Below, piece by piece: positions 12,909 through 26,285 of a stretch of DNA of 64,000 nt. The first letter of the stretch is position 1, and each line of letters begins with the position of its first letter. Source of the stretch: Varanus komodoensis (lineage: Eukaryota > Chordata > Lepidosauria > Squamata > Varanidae). The notes beneath the pieces were generated by a model. It was not told where the DNA came from. It ran no database searches and saw only the letters and a list, made by a program, of their open reading frames with translations. Location of the stretch: contig NW_025335761.1 in NCBI RefSeq assembly GCF_004798865.1, positions 17,380,299 to 17,444,298 of the forward strand. The letters run 5' to 3'. Made by a program: the position numbers and the translations under genes.

Positions 12909-14555
12909 AGTGGAAGAACCAGAGTGAGCCACTCAGGAGTCCCTTTCAGGCATTCCAAGGGAATACGTGAAGAGGGACTGTGGACCACCATGTGCAAGCC
13001 CCTCCCACAACATCCCTGGACTCAATTGGAAGCCTCCACTTGATAGAGAACCCTGCAGGATCTGGGTTCCCAGTCACAGAGAGGTGTCTGCGCTCATTCA
13101 GGCAAACATGTGTGGAAGGTCAGGAGGCCCCAAAGTCTGAAGGTCCCTCTGGGAGGCACTGGGGCAGGGCTAACAGGTGCGACCCCAAACATTCCTCCCT
13201 TCATGGGTTCAGTTGGAATGCCTAAAGGAGGTTGTAGGATGATAGCAAACCGTACTTGAGGACCGTACCTGAGGGCACATAATGCTGCCATCTTCTGAAA
13301 GAGAGGCAAGCCTGGATTGTCAAGATGGGTGAAAACCTCTGGAAAGCCCCATGTACAGTATCTGGAGCTTCATGATGGAAGAAAGATGGTGGATAAATAT
13401 ATTAAATAAACACGTTCTGAGCTCTATTTCTATCTTACCATATACCTTAATTCTATCATGGCAAGGAAGGGGATAATCTCTATTTTAGAGCTTGATGACA
13501 AGACAGAAGCAGCTGTTGGGACTGCTGGACAATCTTGGGAAGTTCCCATTAAAAAAGGGTTGGACTGAATTCTTGACAACTGTGTCCACAGCATCCTGCA
13601 TGGTGTTTAATTTCCATGTCTCTGAGGGGAACAACGTTATTTATTTGGTTGGTTGGTTGGTTGGTTGCCTTCATGTCAGCTGCTGTACAAATTTAATTTC
13701 TGGATGAAGCCTGACCCAGCTTAGTTTTCACATGCCTGCTTGTCAGATTCAATCAGAAGATCTCAGATGTTAATTTGAAGCTCTCTAATGTTATGCTTAA
13801 CGATCTTTGGGCCATGTTCACTCATTAGTTTTGTGCATATTTCCATCGTGAAAGTCACAGCAGGGTAGAGGGCTTGCATTTAGCCCCACCCTGCAGCTTT
13901 TCTCACCCCATAGCATTGCCATGGGGCAGGGTGGAGGGGTGTTTGTGACTAATCCTGTGCTTATAGAGGCCCTGGGCAGCTTAGAACCCCTCATACTCAG
14001 CTGCCACAAGTACATGATTCCAGAACTTTATCCTATTTACTTCAGAAGATTCCTGTAGTTCTGTATCTTAAGATAAATAAATTCCAGAGAGGTTCACAGG
14101 ATAAAAGCCTGATAAAATGCCATAAAAACAGTCAACAAAGCCGCAATAAAATGATAATATCATCATTAAAATAACCAGGATACTTGCAATACTAGCAGTC
14201 AGAAAATGGGTAGGCAAATCCATGTGTCTTAAGTTGTCAGGAGGAATGGTGCACACTAAGAGCCCACCTAATCCCCATGGGGTGCCAACAGAGAGATGAT
14301 GCTGAACATGGTAGCTGAGAGCCAGCGGTGAAAGGACTCCATAGCATGCCTTTCAGGCACGACCAAACATGGAACCTTGCTGCCCCTTTCACCACAGAAT
14401 CATTCATACTAGTTGCATGTGAAGGAGACAACTATGTCAAGGGAGAGTGTGGTGCTTGGACCTCCCGTGCAGTTCAGCTGACTGTTCTAGAGGGCACTGA
14501 TATTTCTAGATCAGCTCAAAAGAGTCTTGAGTGTCTGGCAGGTGGAGAGGTAACT
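12909..14555. other. Intronic sequence with a GGTT microsatellite
   Basis: A GGTT tract lies at about 13645-13667. Nothing else is recognised. Confidence 0.4.
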
Positions 14556-14645
14556 TGTGGCTATTATTTATTATTTATTGAAAATATCTGCCTATCTTGC
14601 CACTGGGAAGTACATCCCAGGGCAGTCCACCATAAGAAATGTTCT
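14556..14645 (-). mobile_element. LINE or SINE 3' tail fragment
   Basis: TTATTTATTATTTATTG followed by CTGCCTATCTTGCCACTGGG and CCCAGGGCAGTCCACC has the layout of an inverted retroposon tail. It is short and diverged, so the family is open. Confidence 0.3.
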
Positions 14646-16500
14646 GGGTAGATGTTCATCCTAAGCTGCCACCCTGGCTATTCGGCTGAGGTGCGGTGGG
14701 CAAATTGGCCTTCCACTCTTCCTCTCCGCTGCAGCTCCTGTTGCTATGGCAGCAGTGTGGATAAACAGCAGGAATATGGTAAGAGAGGACTCCATTCACG
14801 CCTCAGACCTTCAGCCAAGCCATTCATCACTCCCCCATGCCCTAGCCTCTGTAATGTGACTCTGCTCTACTCCATTGCATTAAGACCTCACCTTTCCTGT
14901 CATGCCAGATAAAGATTATAAGCCCTTGAGAAAAATCTGGAAGCAGCCACTGCATGACCAGACTGAATTCTCAGCCTTCCTCAGTGTTGATAAACAGACT
15001 TCACTCATGCCTTTGGTGCAAAGGCCTCACCTCTTTTACATCTGCTTTTTGCCAATTTTCAGACATACTTTTGGCCATGGGAGATTGCAACGCATAGCAT
15101 GAAATGATGCATGAAATGACCTGTCACACTGCATTAGGTGGTGCAGGAAAAAAACACAAAAGGAGGAAATGGGAGGGAGAGAAATAGGCTATTAATGGAG
15201 CACTTGCTATTCACTGAGAAAATCTATTCATATGGAGTTGCTTTGTTAATCTCTATGAATTTATAAGCAGCAGCACAAAAGCTAAGAATGATGGGCACAA
15301 TTTTTCTTCCACTAATTCCTTGTGAGAATGGCTAGCTGCAATGCTGTGCTTTTTCAGGATGTCATTCATTACAAATGCAACTTTGACAAACTTAAAGCTT
15401 CATGCTGAGGAAGTGGTGAGAGTGAATACAAGAAGACTAATTAGAGTTTTCTTGTAGTGAGAGTAACCCTGTAATTTATTAGACTTCTAACTTGCCCTTC
15501 CCCAAGGACCAGGGGTGGGTGCCAACCCAAACCTAAAACCCTTTTATAACTCCACCATTGCAAAATGTTGTGTTGAATTAAATGCTACCATAACCTTATT
15601 TAAGTTCCTCTGGCCTTCCCCAAGGCAGGGTAGGAAGCATTACATGAGTTAAATTTGGTTTTCATTATAAATCGGAAAGTAGATAGTGACTTAAGATCTC
15701 TTAACGTTTCAGACAACACTTCTGAGCATAATTTCTTACAAAGCAAACAATTTGTTTGTTTGTTTGTACACCAAATCAGGGGTACCAAATTAGTTTTGGC
15801 AGTACTGTGTGATAATTTATCCATGGCTAACAATTCCCTACCCAAGGGATGAGGACAAGGAATAGAAGAAAGACATTGGAAAATGATGTCTGGCTGGAAG
15901 AGGAGCTAGCCGGAGGAATGGGGCAAGAGGAGAAGGCTAAAAGAAGACTAAAGAGAGAGAAAGTGGTGGAGTGAGTAGGCAGAGGGGAGAGATGACCTTG
16001 TTCAAAAGGCACAGAGGCTGCCTGCCCTTCTGTAGTCCTGCAAGGTTCTACCCCAACTGGGTATTCTGTTACTTGTTCTATTGACTGCTAGATTCTGTAC
16101 TAAGGACAGCTTTAATTTTCCTTGCATGCAGCTGTTAGAAACTGCTCAGGCCATATTACCCGCTATCATGCATCAGTTGGGTATTCCGAGGAAGAACGAA
16201 TAGTGCTGTTCAGACCAGTTTATTCTCAGGAGAAGTAAGCCTTCCTCTGGCTCGCATCTCTTCGGCTGCCCTGAGTTGCATCCTGGAGGCCTGACTTTGC
16301 ACTGATGATTCAGTTCACTGGTACCATTTTGTTTATTTTCAATGACTTCGGTTTGCATTCATCATTGGGTGGCATTGGGAATGGAATTAAATTAACAAAT
16401 AAATAAACAAACAATTGGGGTCACACACGTTTATTCTAGATATCACTTGCAGGGATATTATCGGTCACGAGGAGAGTAAAACAGGACTGTACTTTGGCCC
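14646..16500. other. Intronic sequence, nothing recognised
   Basis: No exon or confident repeat is seen. A TTTG tract lies at about 15750-15766, and short AAAT/AAAC-rich tracts lie near 16385-16412. Confidence 0.4.
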
Positions 16501-16504
16501 ATCT

Positions 16505-16625
16505 TCTATTGATTTTTATGTTTGTTTGTTTGCTTGATTTATATCCTACTTTTTTCTAGCAAACACAAAGCAACTTACATCATATTACCTCCCTGGTTCA
16601 GTCTTTATCAAACCCTGACTTTCAC
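16505..16625 (-). mobile_element. SINE tail, minus orientation
   Basis: GATTTATATCCTACTTTTTTCTAGC and then AAAGCAACTTACAT match the reversed 3' body of the tRNA-derived SINE (tail with TATAAAT and CTCCTTGG), in diverged form. Confidence 0.45.
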
Positions 16626-16689
16626 TCACCTAAATTGACCCACTGATCAATCTCTGCCCTACTACATGCAAATGATATTTTAATTCTAT

Positions 16690-17620
16690 CCAGAAGTATG
16701 ACTCAGAAGGGTACTTTGGGTCTTTTCCATCTAGAATATTCCATCTAGAGGAAGCAGATCACAATAAGCTACCTCAAAGCTAAAACCCTTGTTTGTTTGA
16801 AGTTTCTTCAGCAGAGATGGTAGATTAATGACCACGATAGAGAACAGGTTCGGCTATATCAATATCTAGGGGTCAATATGAACATCAATATTCCAGGCAT
16901 CAGTATTCCAGCACAGTCTGCATATGTTATTGGAAACAATCAAAGATCATCATCTGCTGCTGCTGCTGTTCTCAGATGTTTTTTTTCCCTAAAGGGGGTT
17001 TTTGGATATCATCTACAGTAAAAAAAACTTGCAGAGCAAGGGCATAACTCAAAGTATGCAAGGGTCACAATTGTTCCTATACAGGGGTTTCTGCCCCATG
17101 AAAGCTATAGAGTGCAAGTTCCTTGCTGTCTTCCTAATTCCAGGCTCCAAGAGCTTCTTATTGGAAGCATGTGTTTGGTTTCATGCAATTAGCTTCTGGC
17201 TTAAACTAGATCTTGGAATGATCCCCTTCTAGGTGTTGAGGAAAAATGGCAGCAATATAGATTCTCCTTTCCAGCTCTGTTACAGCTGGGATTTTCAAAA
17301 ACAAAAGGCACCGTTAAGCAATGGGACTCTGCAGGAAGACAAAGCAAAGTTTCAGTGCAATCTGGAAACTGGCTATCCTGATAAAATATTTGCTCCCACA
17401 GATTATCCCTATGCTCTTGAAATACCTAAATATCATAGAGCTTTTTCCTAGTCCTGTTTTAAAGTTCTGCCATTTTGGAAGGGAGATATTTATAAATTCT
17501 AGTACTGCTTCCAGGGGAAGGGCTCCCAGTGGCAATCAACTTGGTGCTGCAGCTGCTGCCCCCACCATTGCTCTTGTCCGATGCTTTTATCTGAGTTGTT
17601 TAAACTTTTATTTGACTTAA
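16690..17620 (+). mobile_element. Probable LINE reverse-transcriptase C-terminal remnant
   Basis: A translated stretch near 16845-16900 gives QYLGVNMN, resembling the YLG motif after the palm of LINE reverse transcriptases. It is followed by sequence of thumb-like composition, with many breaks. It may belong to the same family as the endonuclease piece at 19440. The assignment rests on one short motif. Confidence 0.35.
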
Positions 17621-18858
17621 GCAGTTTTATGTTTAATGCTTAATGAGTTTATGCCTCAGGCAATTCTGATTATTTAGGCTATGGAAGTCCCAGGCTCCAA
17701 TTATCTAGACATTTAATTGTGCTCTGGATGTGTGGGCATTGCCCAGTATCTCTCAGCATCCTGATTATCACTGGCAAGACATTTAACCTATGACTTTGGA
17801 AAGAGTCTGCTATTTGGGAAGAGCTGGTGTACTGAAGGAGTGGGCTGATCATTCCCTGGCTTATATGTGGAGTATTTTCTGAAGATTTTGCTGAAAAGGG
17901 AAAGATCCCAGCTGGAAAAGCTGATTTTACACCCTGGAAGATACAACCTGGAAGAGAGAACTCTAAAGAACTTCCAAAGGAAGCATAGAGAAAGAATTCT
18001 CTTTTTAGAATGGAAGTTCTGCCTTATTGAGCTCCTGAGGGGTCAGACTCAGTATCCAGAGTCACTTGAACTTATTAGACGATGTTTGGAATTTTCTGGG
18101 GTTTCTATAAAAACATTTACAACTACTTTTATATTTTTTCCTTCTCTTTGGGAGAGCTGGCTATTGGCTTATTGGTTTAGAACTGAGTCCTTTCTTTTCT
18201 TCAGACACATACTGAAATTCTGTTTTAGAGCTGAAGAAGGATCTATTTAATGAACTACAGTAGGGATGTTTTATCATTTTTCATAGGTTTTCTGTTTGCT
18301 TCTGATTAGATTTATAGTTTGCTGTAATGGTCCCTAGTAGACAGGGCTGTAAGAGTCAAGGAATCTCTCGTATACTGGGAAATAACCAACATGAAAGGGA
18401 AAGGAGACAGAATGAAATTGCTGATTTCCTTTTTCCTATAGCAGTTGGCAATGAACACAGCTTGGTCTCTTGTACTGCACAACTATAGATCTATGTCTAT
18501 AGTGTATAGACATGTAATATAAGAGACCAGGGAGGAGAAATATGCTATTCTGGCTATGAAGATGGCTTTCACAGAAAATGCATGAACTGCCAGTAGGTTG
18601 AAACTGGTGGGGAAAGGAAAGTATTGGATGATTTTATGCTAATGCAGGTGAAAGAGATATATAGAAGTAGTCCAGCTTTGGTCAATAAAATGGTCAAGGA
18701 AGAAGACCTTATAAATTAGGAGAAAGCATATGAATCAACTCTACCTTTTAATTGCAATGAAATCTGGAATGTAGCTTTGCAAGTGCCAAATGCAATCCCC
18801 GATATCCAAAGAAGGGACCACAAACCTATAGATAAACTAAGCCCTAACAAAACTAATA

Positions 18859-18945
18859 TTTTATTTATTGATTTATTTATTTAGAAAATTTCTAGGCCGC
18901 CCCATTCGCCGAAGCCTCAGGGCGGCTTACAAATAAGTCAGTGAA
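18859..18945 (-). mobile_element. L2 LINE 3' tail, minus orientation
   Basis: TTTATTTATTTAGAAAATT is followed by CTAGGCCGCCCCATTCGCCG and CCTCAGGGCGGCTTACAA. This is the inverse of the GC-rich L2 terminus at 650-708. Confidence 0.75.
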
Positions 18946-19439
18946 CACTGGAACAGTGAACATTCCTATGTGAGGGAAGGATTAAGTTATAAGCCTCCAT
19001 GTTTAACCTAGGCAGCAAGAAGTGGTCACAGAATATTCAGGGGGGCTGTTGAGCAAAGCTCTCAACACATTAACGTAGCTCAATGTCTTTCCCCTCATCT
19101 GTTGGGATAGCAAGTATGTGTTACTGCTTCGTAATGATTAGATAACTAGATGTTGGTGAAATTTCACTGGTGGATGGATTGGTGGATGTTCATTAAACCA
19201 GTTGCAGCCTTCTAATATAGTACAACCAACCCAGATCTTGAACACTAGGTACTGTCTTAATCTAGATGTTATCACGGTTGACGTGGAAGATCTAAGATCT
19301 GTGAATCTAACATCTGTGAATTTAAGAACTGTATAACAGAACAACAGTTATCTCACAGTTTTCCCCCACAAAAATCAACCAGGGCAATATGAGGAGAGAA
19401 CATTCGATAGAAATTATCTGTCCTTACCAATATTCAATT

Positions 19440-21240
19440 TGGGCATAATCTCAGAACTTCCCTATAAATTAACTGTCATGGAAGGTGGTTGGACTGTCCA
19501 ATAAAATAGTCAACAAGGAGATAACATTTTTGAAGAATTATTCTGTCACTGGCCTTCAGGAAATTTGGATCTACTCTCAGCAGCCTGGCCTTAGGCTACA
19601 ATTATTCACTGACAAGCTGGCAAAACATGGCTGCCCAAAAGGTGGCTTGATCATTTATAGATCAACTAAATATAATAATAAATGCACTGAGATTAATGTG
19701 ACTAGCCCCAATATCCAGTGTATGGATGTATATAATCCAGGCATTAATATTAACATTTGATACATATCTATATCCCACCCAGGAATTGCTTGTGGAGAAC
19801 TGAATGAACTTATCAAACAACCTGAATTTATAAACTGGGGGCATCCATTATTTTGATAGGAGACTTAAATGGCCATATTGATTCAAATGAGGAATGTCTG
19901 CTCAATAAGCTCAACATGTGTATTGTACAGTCCCAATCCTGCCTTCTGAAACAGGGATTTGAGGGATAGCTTGATTAATGATTATGGTAAAACATTTTAT
20001 AGCATAATCATGAAATAGAATTTTTCTATCCTCAATGGTAACTTTTCAAATGATAAACCTGGCAATATAACCTTTTTCCAGTTGTGTCATTGATAGCTGT
20101 CTTCAGTGCATTGATTCCATATATTAAAAGTTCTGAAGTATACCTTTACCCAGAGGGTGACCATTACCCACTCTGTTTAATGTTGCTGTGGCACTTAAGG
20201 TATTCCTATTATAAAAGGAGAATAGGAAGAACAACCTAAATCTTAAATCTCTTTAAAGCAGTTTGATGGTCAGTTCAAGTGGAACTTCAAATGCTGGGGA
20301 TACTGTACAATTAGAAATGTCTCTGGGTATGTACTGATTTTATTTATAATTCAGGATGCAGTGTTAAAAATGCAGTTCACTGATGTTTTACAGTTGTTAG
20401 AAACTTTGTCCTCTAAGAATGCCCCCCCCTTCTCAAAACCTTTTTTTTTCTGGTATGATACGGAATGGAATGGTATGGTATGATAAGGAATCAAAGCTAC
20501 AAATGACTGCAACAATAGCCCATAAGATCCAGGCACCCAAATTTTAGTTGAGATTGCAAAAGGGGATGCGATCTTTCCTAATACCACCTGCCTTCAGAGA
20601 AATGTTGAACCTCAGTAACAGAGTGGCTGCATCTTGAAATAAAGAAATCCTTCTCTGGATCTCTCAAAATCTTTAAGCTTTGAGATGGCAACACATGATC
20701 TGAAATCTGTGATTTTAAAACACGATTTCTGAGATGACCGTGTTTCTGTCTGTGTAAATATGCCCATTGGGATGCCAAACTGCCTATTCAAACTCCTCTT
20801 GCACAGTATATAATCGATATTGCAAACTTTGAATGGTGGAAAGCTTTTAATAGCCTCATGATGGCAGTCAACAGATTCCACTATGGTAGAATGATGACTT
20901 CATCAGATCTCTTTTGAAGAGAGAATGAGTCCAGGTGGGTCCAATATGCTTGAAGGTTTGCATCATTACTTACTTTATTGTCCAATTTATGAAATTCTAA
21001 GAGCAGCATTGTTTACAGAGGTTGATACTTCACACAGTAGACCTGTCAGGGATTTGACTACTACTTATTGGGTTGCCTTCCCTTATATTTCACAAAAGGT
21101 GGACTATTTTGCTTTTAGAAGGTCAGTTTTAAGAAAGAAGATTGGTAGTGATGATAAATTGAATGTTTTAGGTGAATAACTCTGCTTGTTGGGATGTTGG
21201 TTTGGTATTTACCTTATTTTTGTAATATATATTGATTTTA
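19440..21240 (+). mobile_element. LINE remnant with APE endonuclease domain
   Basis: The first part (about 19485-19905) encodes pieces of an apurinic-type endonuclease: GLQEIW near 19550, PKGGLIIY near 19640, a VYNPG stretch near 19735 and LIGDLNGHID near 19850-19880. The last corresponds to the catalytic G-D-x-N block. The far end (20925-21179) has an L-x-x-x-L-L-Y-C-P-x-Y pattern, as in the C-terminal zinc-knuckle region of several LINE groups. The reverse transcriptase between them is mostly lost or unreadable. The copy is old, with frame breaks throughout. I cannot separate Vingi-, I- or other-clade membership by eye. Confidence 0.6.
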
Positions 21241-22560
21241 TTTGTTATTCTTTTTGTAATGGCTTCAGCAACACAAATATGTCCTCACTTACTATTCACA
21301 AACTCCTTATTCTCAACATGTCTGCCCTTGACAATTTGGCATTGTTGGGAATGAGAGGGGCAGTTGTTCTTGGCGTGTGCTGATCTGGGCTATGAGTCAG
21401 AGGAAGAAGAGGATGAGGTGAAGGGAAACTGGGAATTTGGAACTTTGGACTTGAGATGGGAGGAGCTTATCTCAAGGCCAGGTGCCAAGACAACCTCTGG
21501 GAATAATCAAGATGTAGAACTGCTTGGAGGAGGCATGGGAGAACAAGACAAAGCTAGTACTACTCTTGACTGTATGACATGGTATAGGTAGAGGAGGGAT
21601 AGTCAACAAGAGGATTGGCATACAGACAAAAGGTGGGCTTGCTTTCAAAAGTATCCCCCCAGAAGGATGGGGCTCAGGCATATTCAAAAGGAGGGTTCCT
21701 GGAAGTACTTGCTGGACTGGGTTCAATGGACTGCCTTGTGCATGATCAGAGATTCACGGTGATTGAGTTCAGGGAGTATACTTTGGTGAATAGAGAGCTT
21801 TTGCAAAGGAATGGTCTGTTGGAGGGAAGCCTAGCTCACAACAGCCATGGTCAAAAGAGTCAAACATGTTTTATTAATTATATTATAAGGATGTCTGTCC
21901 CTGTTTCACTGCCCCAATATTAACAAAATTTTCAGACAAAAGCAATGAGCTTTACTCTTCCCTTCTTCCTTCGCATGGTGCCAAGGAGCTTACACTCGAG
22001 GTGGCAAAATCCTGCGCCCAGGCATGCTCCATTAAGAATGAGATGGTTTAACTGTATTACTAGCTGATACTAATAGCTTGTCATTGAAGTTAGCTGGGAC
22101 TGATTTTGTTAAGGACACAACTTCATATTTTAACTTGAATTTGTGTATGTTAACTGATCTTATATCTTGTTTTTTATTGGCTGGTCTGTTACTGTAATTA
22201 AAATAAACATGCACACTGCCTCTGAAATTAATAAAACAAACAGGATACATTTTAATTCGTTTAAGCTTATACCTGGCAGAGTCTTTTCTGCTTACACGGT
22301 CTTGAATTCTGCACATGCACAATTTTGGTTTGGGCAGAGCACCACACAAATCACTATAAGTGTCTTTCTGATATTAGTGGGAATAACTGATGGTCCATAT
22401 GGATGGGCATAGTGTACATGTTCTCCAGTGGTTATGAGAAATCAGATTAGGACTGCTCATGTGCTCTCTCCGCTTGTGAGCCTTGGTGATTGCTCTGACC
22501 CCTGTCTAAGGCAGCTAGAGCCACATCCCAGGTATATGCTGAACAGCTCATCTCTGAGCA
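21241..22560. other. Intronic sequence, nothing recognised
   Basis: About 21340-21840 is richer in G and purines than its surroundings and carries overlapping open frames on both strands, but no protein family is recognised. It could be part of an unclassified repeat. Confidence 0.3.
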
Positions 22561-22564
22561 GCTT

Positions 22565-22690
22565 TGGCCCACTTAGCTGCTAGTGTAATTCACAAGAGCT
22601 GAGCAGGGCTGTCAAGGACAAGGCATTTTGGAGGGCATGCATTCATAGGGTCACCATAAGTTGGAGAAAACTTGAGGGTTCATAACAACA
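22565..22690 (+). mobile_element. RTE-type LINE 3' terminus
   Basis: CAAGAGCTGAGCAGGGCTGTC leads to CATTCATAGGGTCACCATAAG and a CAACAACAG-like end. The same order closes the copy at 47470-47765. Confidence 0.7.
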
Positions 22691-24573
22691 GCTCCTGAAA
22701 GTGGATCATCTCTACAGCTCTTGTTTGCCGACACTCCTCTCTGCCCATTCTCTTTTCCAATTCTCTCTTTCTCTCTCTTTTTCTTTATGAAAGACATGTG
22801 GGTTTTCACTTTGCTATTGGCCAATGAATCGCATGCATGCAACACACAAATCATCAGTATGACCATGTCATGCTCATGCATAAGTTACATATGAGCTCCT
22901 ACACTGACCTGCATGCCTCTCAGGTGTAAATTTTGCAATGCACCAAGTGACTGCTATAATTCCAATCAGGTTCATTTTAAATGTTTTGATTTAGATTTAT
23001 AGAATGCATCACTAGATGGCTGTTTGTAACCCATTCACTCCACAGCAGCCCATTAATTTCGGAGCCATAGTTGCTGTTATAAAGGGCATCAATTTACAGT
23101 TATGACTTGATGTCTGCTTTAAGTGAATGAAAGACTTTGCTGGGGAGAGTGGAGAGCGTGTGGTTTGTACTTTCCCATATAACACTAATTTCCCCATTTC
23201 CTCCATGTTCTACTGTTTCAGTCATGGTTACATGAACTGACATAATATCAAGACCAGCCTATCTTTATGTTGGGATAATGACATAATATCCAAGAAAATG
23301 CATCTTTCTTGTTTCCAAGGCAACAGCTGCATCTAAACTTTGCTTTTACAGAAAGGCAGTAGATTTCTTAGTCCATTCTGCAGATCTATTGAGCATTTAT
23401 CAAGGCAAAACGATTTTTCTTTTACACATTCATTTTGCAGTCTGTAAAATTCAGTGATGCTTCTTCTTTCATCTTGGGTGCCTGTGTGCTAATTCCTTTA
23501 TTTATCTTTAAAAACTTGTCCTTGAACTGCTTCTAAAAGGGAGAAGACATTTCTATTCCACTGTTCAAACATAATTACTAGGGTTACTGGTCAAAGGAAG
23601 ATCAATGAAAACTACCACTCAAGGAAGCTCAATGAAAACTCACTAACAGGATAATCCTATGGCCACAAAGAAGCATTTATATTGTTGTCAGCTAGGTGTT
23701 CTCTCCCCAGCAGGACAGACTCTCCAGCACTTCTTGTAAATGTCTTTATTCTTCATAGAAGTCTGAGCATACACAAGCGAAATGTTGAACCCTCTCTGCC
23801 CCCCCTTCACCCAAAGCTTTGCTTACGAACCCTTCTTTGGCTCTCTTGGGAAGGAGGGGCACTGTGAAACTGGGCATGCCTGAGTTTTTCACTCTGAGAT
23901 CCCAGTTAGGCCACCCTGCGACTGGGACAACAGACTTTTGGGTCCACCTCCTCAGGAGGCTGGAGTTCACCACCCAAGAGACTCCCCATCTCCAACCTCC
24001 CCACCATGTTCTCACAGGCAGGCTGACTGGGCCCCTTGGCTGTCCTTGAAGTAATCTTGCCCTGAGCAGGGACAGATGGGTACAGAGAAACTGGGACTGC
24101 AGCTGGGGTTGTGTCTGTTACAACAAGCATTTCTTATCAGAGTCTGCCAGGGTCAGCCAGCTCCCCTTCATCCTTCTCATCATCAGAATCTGAGCTGACA
24201 GCCCTGCCAAAACAGTCAATGGCTACAGGATCTTTTCAGAGAGCCGGCTATGAGGTTGGAATAATGCCCCAACGTTGTAGCTGTGTCTGCAGACTTGGAG
24301 CCCCTTCCCCACCCAGGCACAGGGATCAGGTTTAGGGAGTGCTCCAGTGGGCAGTGAGAGGAGGTCACCAAATACGGTGATGTGTCAATTTCCTTCCTCC
24401 CACTCTGTGGTGCCCCAGCTAGACAGCCAAAATTGGTTGTGTAAGTATTTTTCCAAGGCAGGAAGGACAGAGATGCCCGTAATCTTCTAAGTTCGGAGGA
24501 TTTCAGGCATCTGGGTTGACTTGTACTGCAGTGCTGGTAATCATCAGCGTCTGCATCATTAAAGTTAAAGATG
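22691..24573. other. Intronic sequence; GC-rich block of unknown kind at 23690-24370
   Basis: The first kilobase shows only a TC-rich tract near 22760-22790. From 23690 to 24370 the base composition rises and several overlapping frames appear on both strands, ending with a serine-codon-rich patch near 24170-24200. I could not match any of these to a protein. It may be an old transposon or LTR fragment in minus orientation, but no termini are clear. Confidence 0.25.
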
Positions 24574-24581
24574 GTCTAAAG

Positions 24582-24806
24582 CAGGGGTCTCAAACTTGCA
24601 GCCCGCGGGCCAATTGCCAGGATGGGTGGGGCACGGGGGAGGGGCCCTGCGGCCTTCAAAGTGCCGGCGGCGCCCGGGCCGGCCTCCGGGAGCGATGCGG
24701 GATGAGCGGCCCACCACCACCGCGGTGGAGGAATACTTGATGCGGCCCAGCCTCACCCAGACTCTACTTCCAGCGGCCCCCAGGTAAGTTGAGTTTGAGA
24801 CCCCTG
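24582..24806. mobile_element. hAT (Charlie-like) MITE with exact 8-bp target duplication
   Basis: The element is 225 bp. It opens CAGGGGTCTCAAACTTG and closes with the inverse, GAGTTTGAGACCCCTG. It is flanked on both sides by GTCTAAAG (24574-24581 and 24807-24814). Inverted ends starting CAGGG, an 8-bp duplication and no coding capacity are the marks of a non-autonomous hAT element. The body is very GC-rich compared with the intron around it. Confidence 0.88.
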
Positions 24807-24954
24807 GTCTAAAGAGATACAAACTCTGGCTACTGGAGAAGATGAAAAGCACTAGGAATGTTGTACCCCATGCGGTGGGAATATGAAGGGATGCACAAGT
24901 TTTGGGGTGAAGTTTTCTAGGAAAGGTAGTAAAACATTGTTACATGCTGCAATG

Positions 24955-25110
24955 ACTTATGACAACACTATCTATTTATTTCTATACCACTCAATAGCTG
25001 AATCTCTCTGGGCGGTTTACCACAATTTACCAAATACAAAAGGTACAATGGATTTATTTGTTTAGATTTTTTTTTTTACTCTTCAGCAGCCAAACAGCTC
25101 TCTGAAACAG
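24955..25110 (-). mobile_element. LINE 3' tail, minus orientation
   Basis: TCTATTTATTTCTATACCACTCAATAGC leads to CTCTCTGGGCGGTTTACCAC, a reversed retroposon terminus with a GC block next to an AT-rich tail. It resembles, but is not the same as, the L2 tail at 650-708. Confidence 0.55.
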
Positions 25111-25399
25111 TTTGCAATAAATTAAAACTACAAAAACCTATAGTCTCAACCCAAAAATGTACATATGAACCAACACAACATAACCCCAACGGTCAGCCTC
25201 TTGCATAATCAGGAGATAAACAGCAATCCAAGTTAAAATACCATATAAAACTTAATACATAGTTTAAAACTTAGTTATTAAAATATTGGAAAAATAAGGT
25301 TTTCTTGTGCTCAGAAGCATACAGACAGGCACTACAAGCAGGTTTGGGCCTTCTGGTTGCCACGTTTTGCACAAGCTGCATCTTCCAAACAGTCTTCAA

Positions 25400-25560
25400 G
25401 GGCATAAGTGTCCTTCAAAATGACTTGCATTGGATGGCCCTGCTCAGCTCTTATAAACTTAAGGCTGTGGCTTCCGTTATGGAACCAGTCCATCTCAAGA
25501 GTTAGTCCTCCTCTTCCTCCTCCTCTGACTTTCCCTAAACCCAGAAAGTGTGTTAGAACT
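25400..25560 (-). mobile_element. RTE-type LINE fragment, minus orientation
   Basis: Read on the minus strand, GGAAGCCACAGCCTTAAG and AGAGCTGAGCAGGGCC match the 3' part of the RTE family seen at 47470 and 56855. Upstream is an arginine-rich codon run (CTCCTCTTCCTCCTCCTC on the plus strand). Confidence 0.65.
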
Positions 25561-25994
25561 CAGCTGACTCTGTTTATTACCCATAAAGATAATGAACCTA
25601 AATCCTACGTGAAAAGGAGAAGACAATATTTCTACTCGTGGTAGCATGGCAGATTATTATCAAAAAAAATAGACATCTCCGTGGGACCTTTTAACAAAAA
25701 TGGGTCATCATAATGTATAGAGCATTGTACCAAAAATGTTAACTAAGGGAGAAACTCGAGGCATGTTTTGACAGAAAAAAAAAATATCAACAATTCCTGG
25801 CATGCCCCCAGCATGCCCTAAACATGTCTTGCACTGTTCCTTAAACTGCTTAAGACAGCGAGAAAGGTATACATGTCTAATAGTGTGGGACCACATTGTT
25901 AACTTGAGAAATACCATAGATAATACAAGGAACACATCCACTAATGGAAGAGAGCAGAGTTAGGCCCAGGCAGGCTATAAAAAAACAGTAGTTT

Positions 25995-26285
25995 TCTGTA
26001 GGGATGTGTCAAGCTGTCAAACTTGATCGAGTTCAGGTTCCCTAATTCTTCACTCATAGAGCCTGGTTTTGTGCAAACTATTTTTTCTGCAGATGAATTA
26101 ATACATCTTGTTTTGTGCATCTTTCAAAATATGTACCTTTTAATGCACATTTTTCAAATGTATGAATTTTTGTAAGGTATGCACCGTTTCATTAAAGTGT
26201 TTTACACATATGAAAAAGACACATTTTTGCTTGTGCATTTTCAGAGAAACCTGCAAATTTGTTATTGGGCCCTATCATGATCATA
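25995..26285 (+). repeat. Dispersed repeat with internal TGCA/TTTTT sub-repeats, copy 1
   Basis: After GTAGGGATGTGTCAAGC the sequence holds a series of imperfect units in which TGCA or TGTG alternates with T runs (for example TTAATGCACATTTTTCAAATG). The inverse of this pattern appears at 38270-38560. I know the type from squamate DNA but cannot name its class. Confidence 0.4.

Noticed and set aside
23690-24370. Possible LTR or gene fragment in a GC-rich block
   Set aside because: No paired termini, no domain and no poly-A signal arrangement clear enough to name it.
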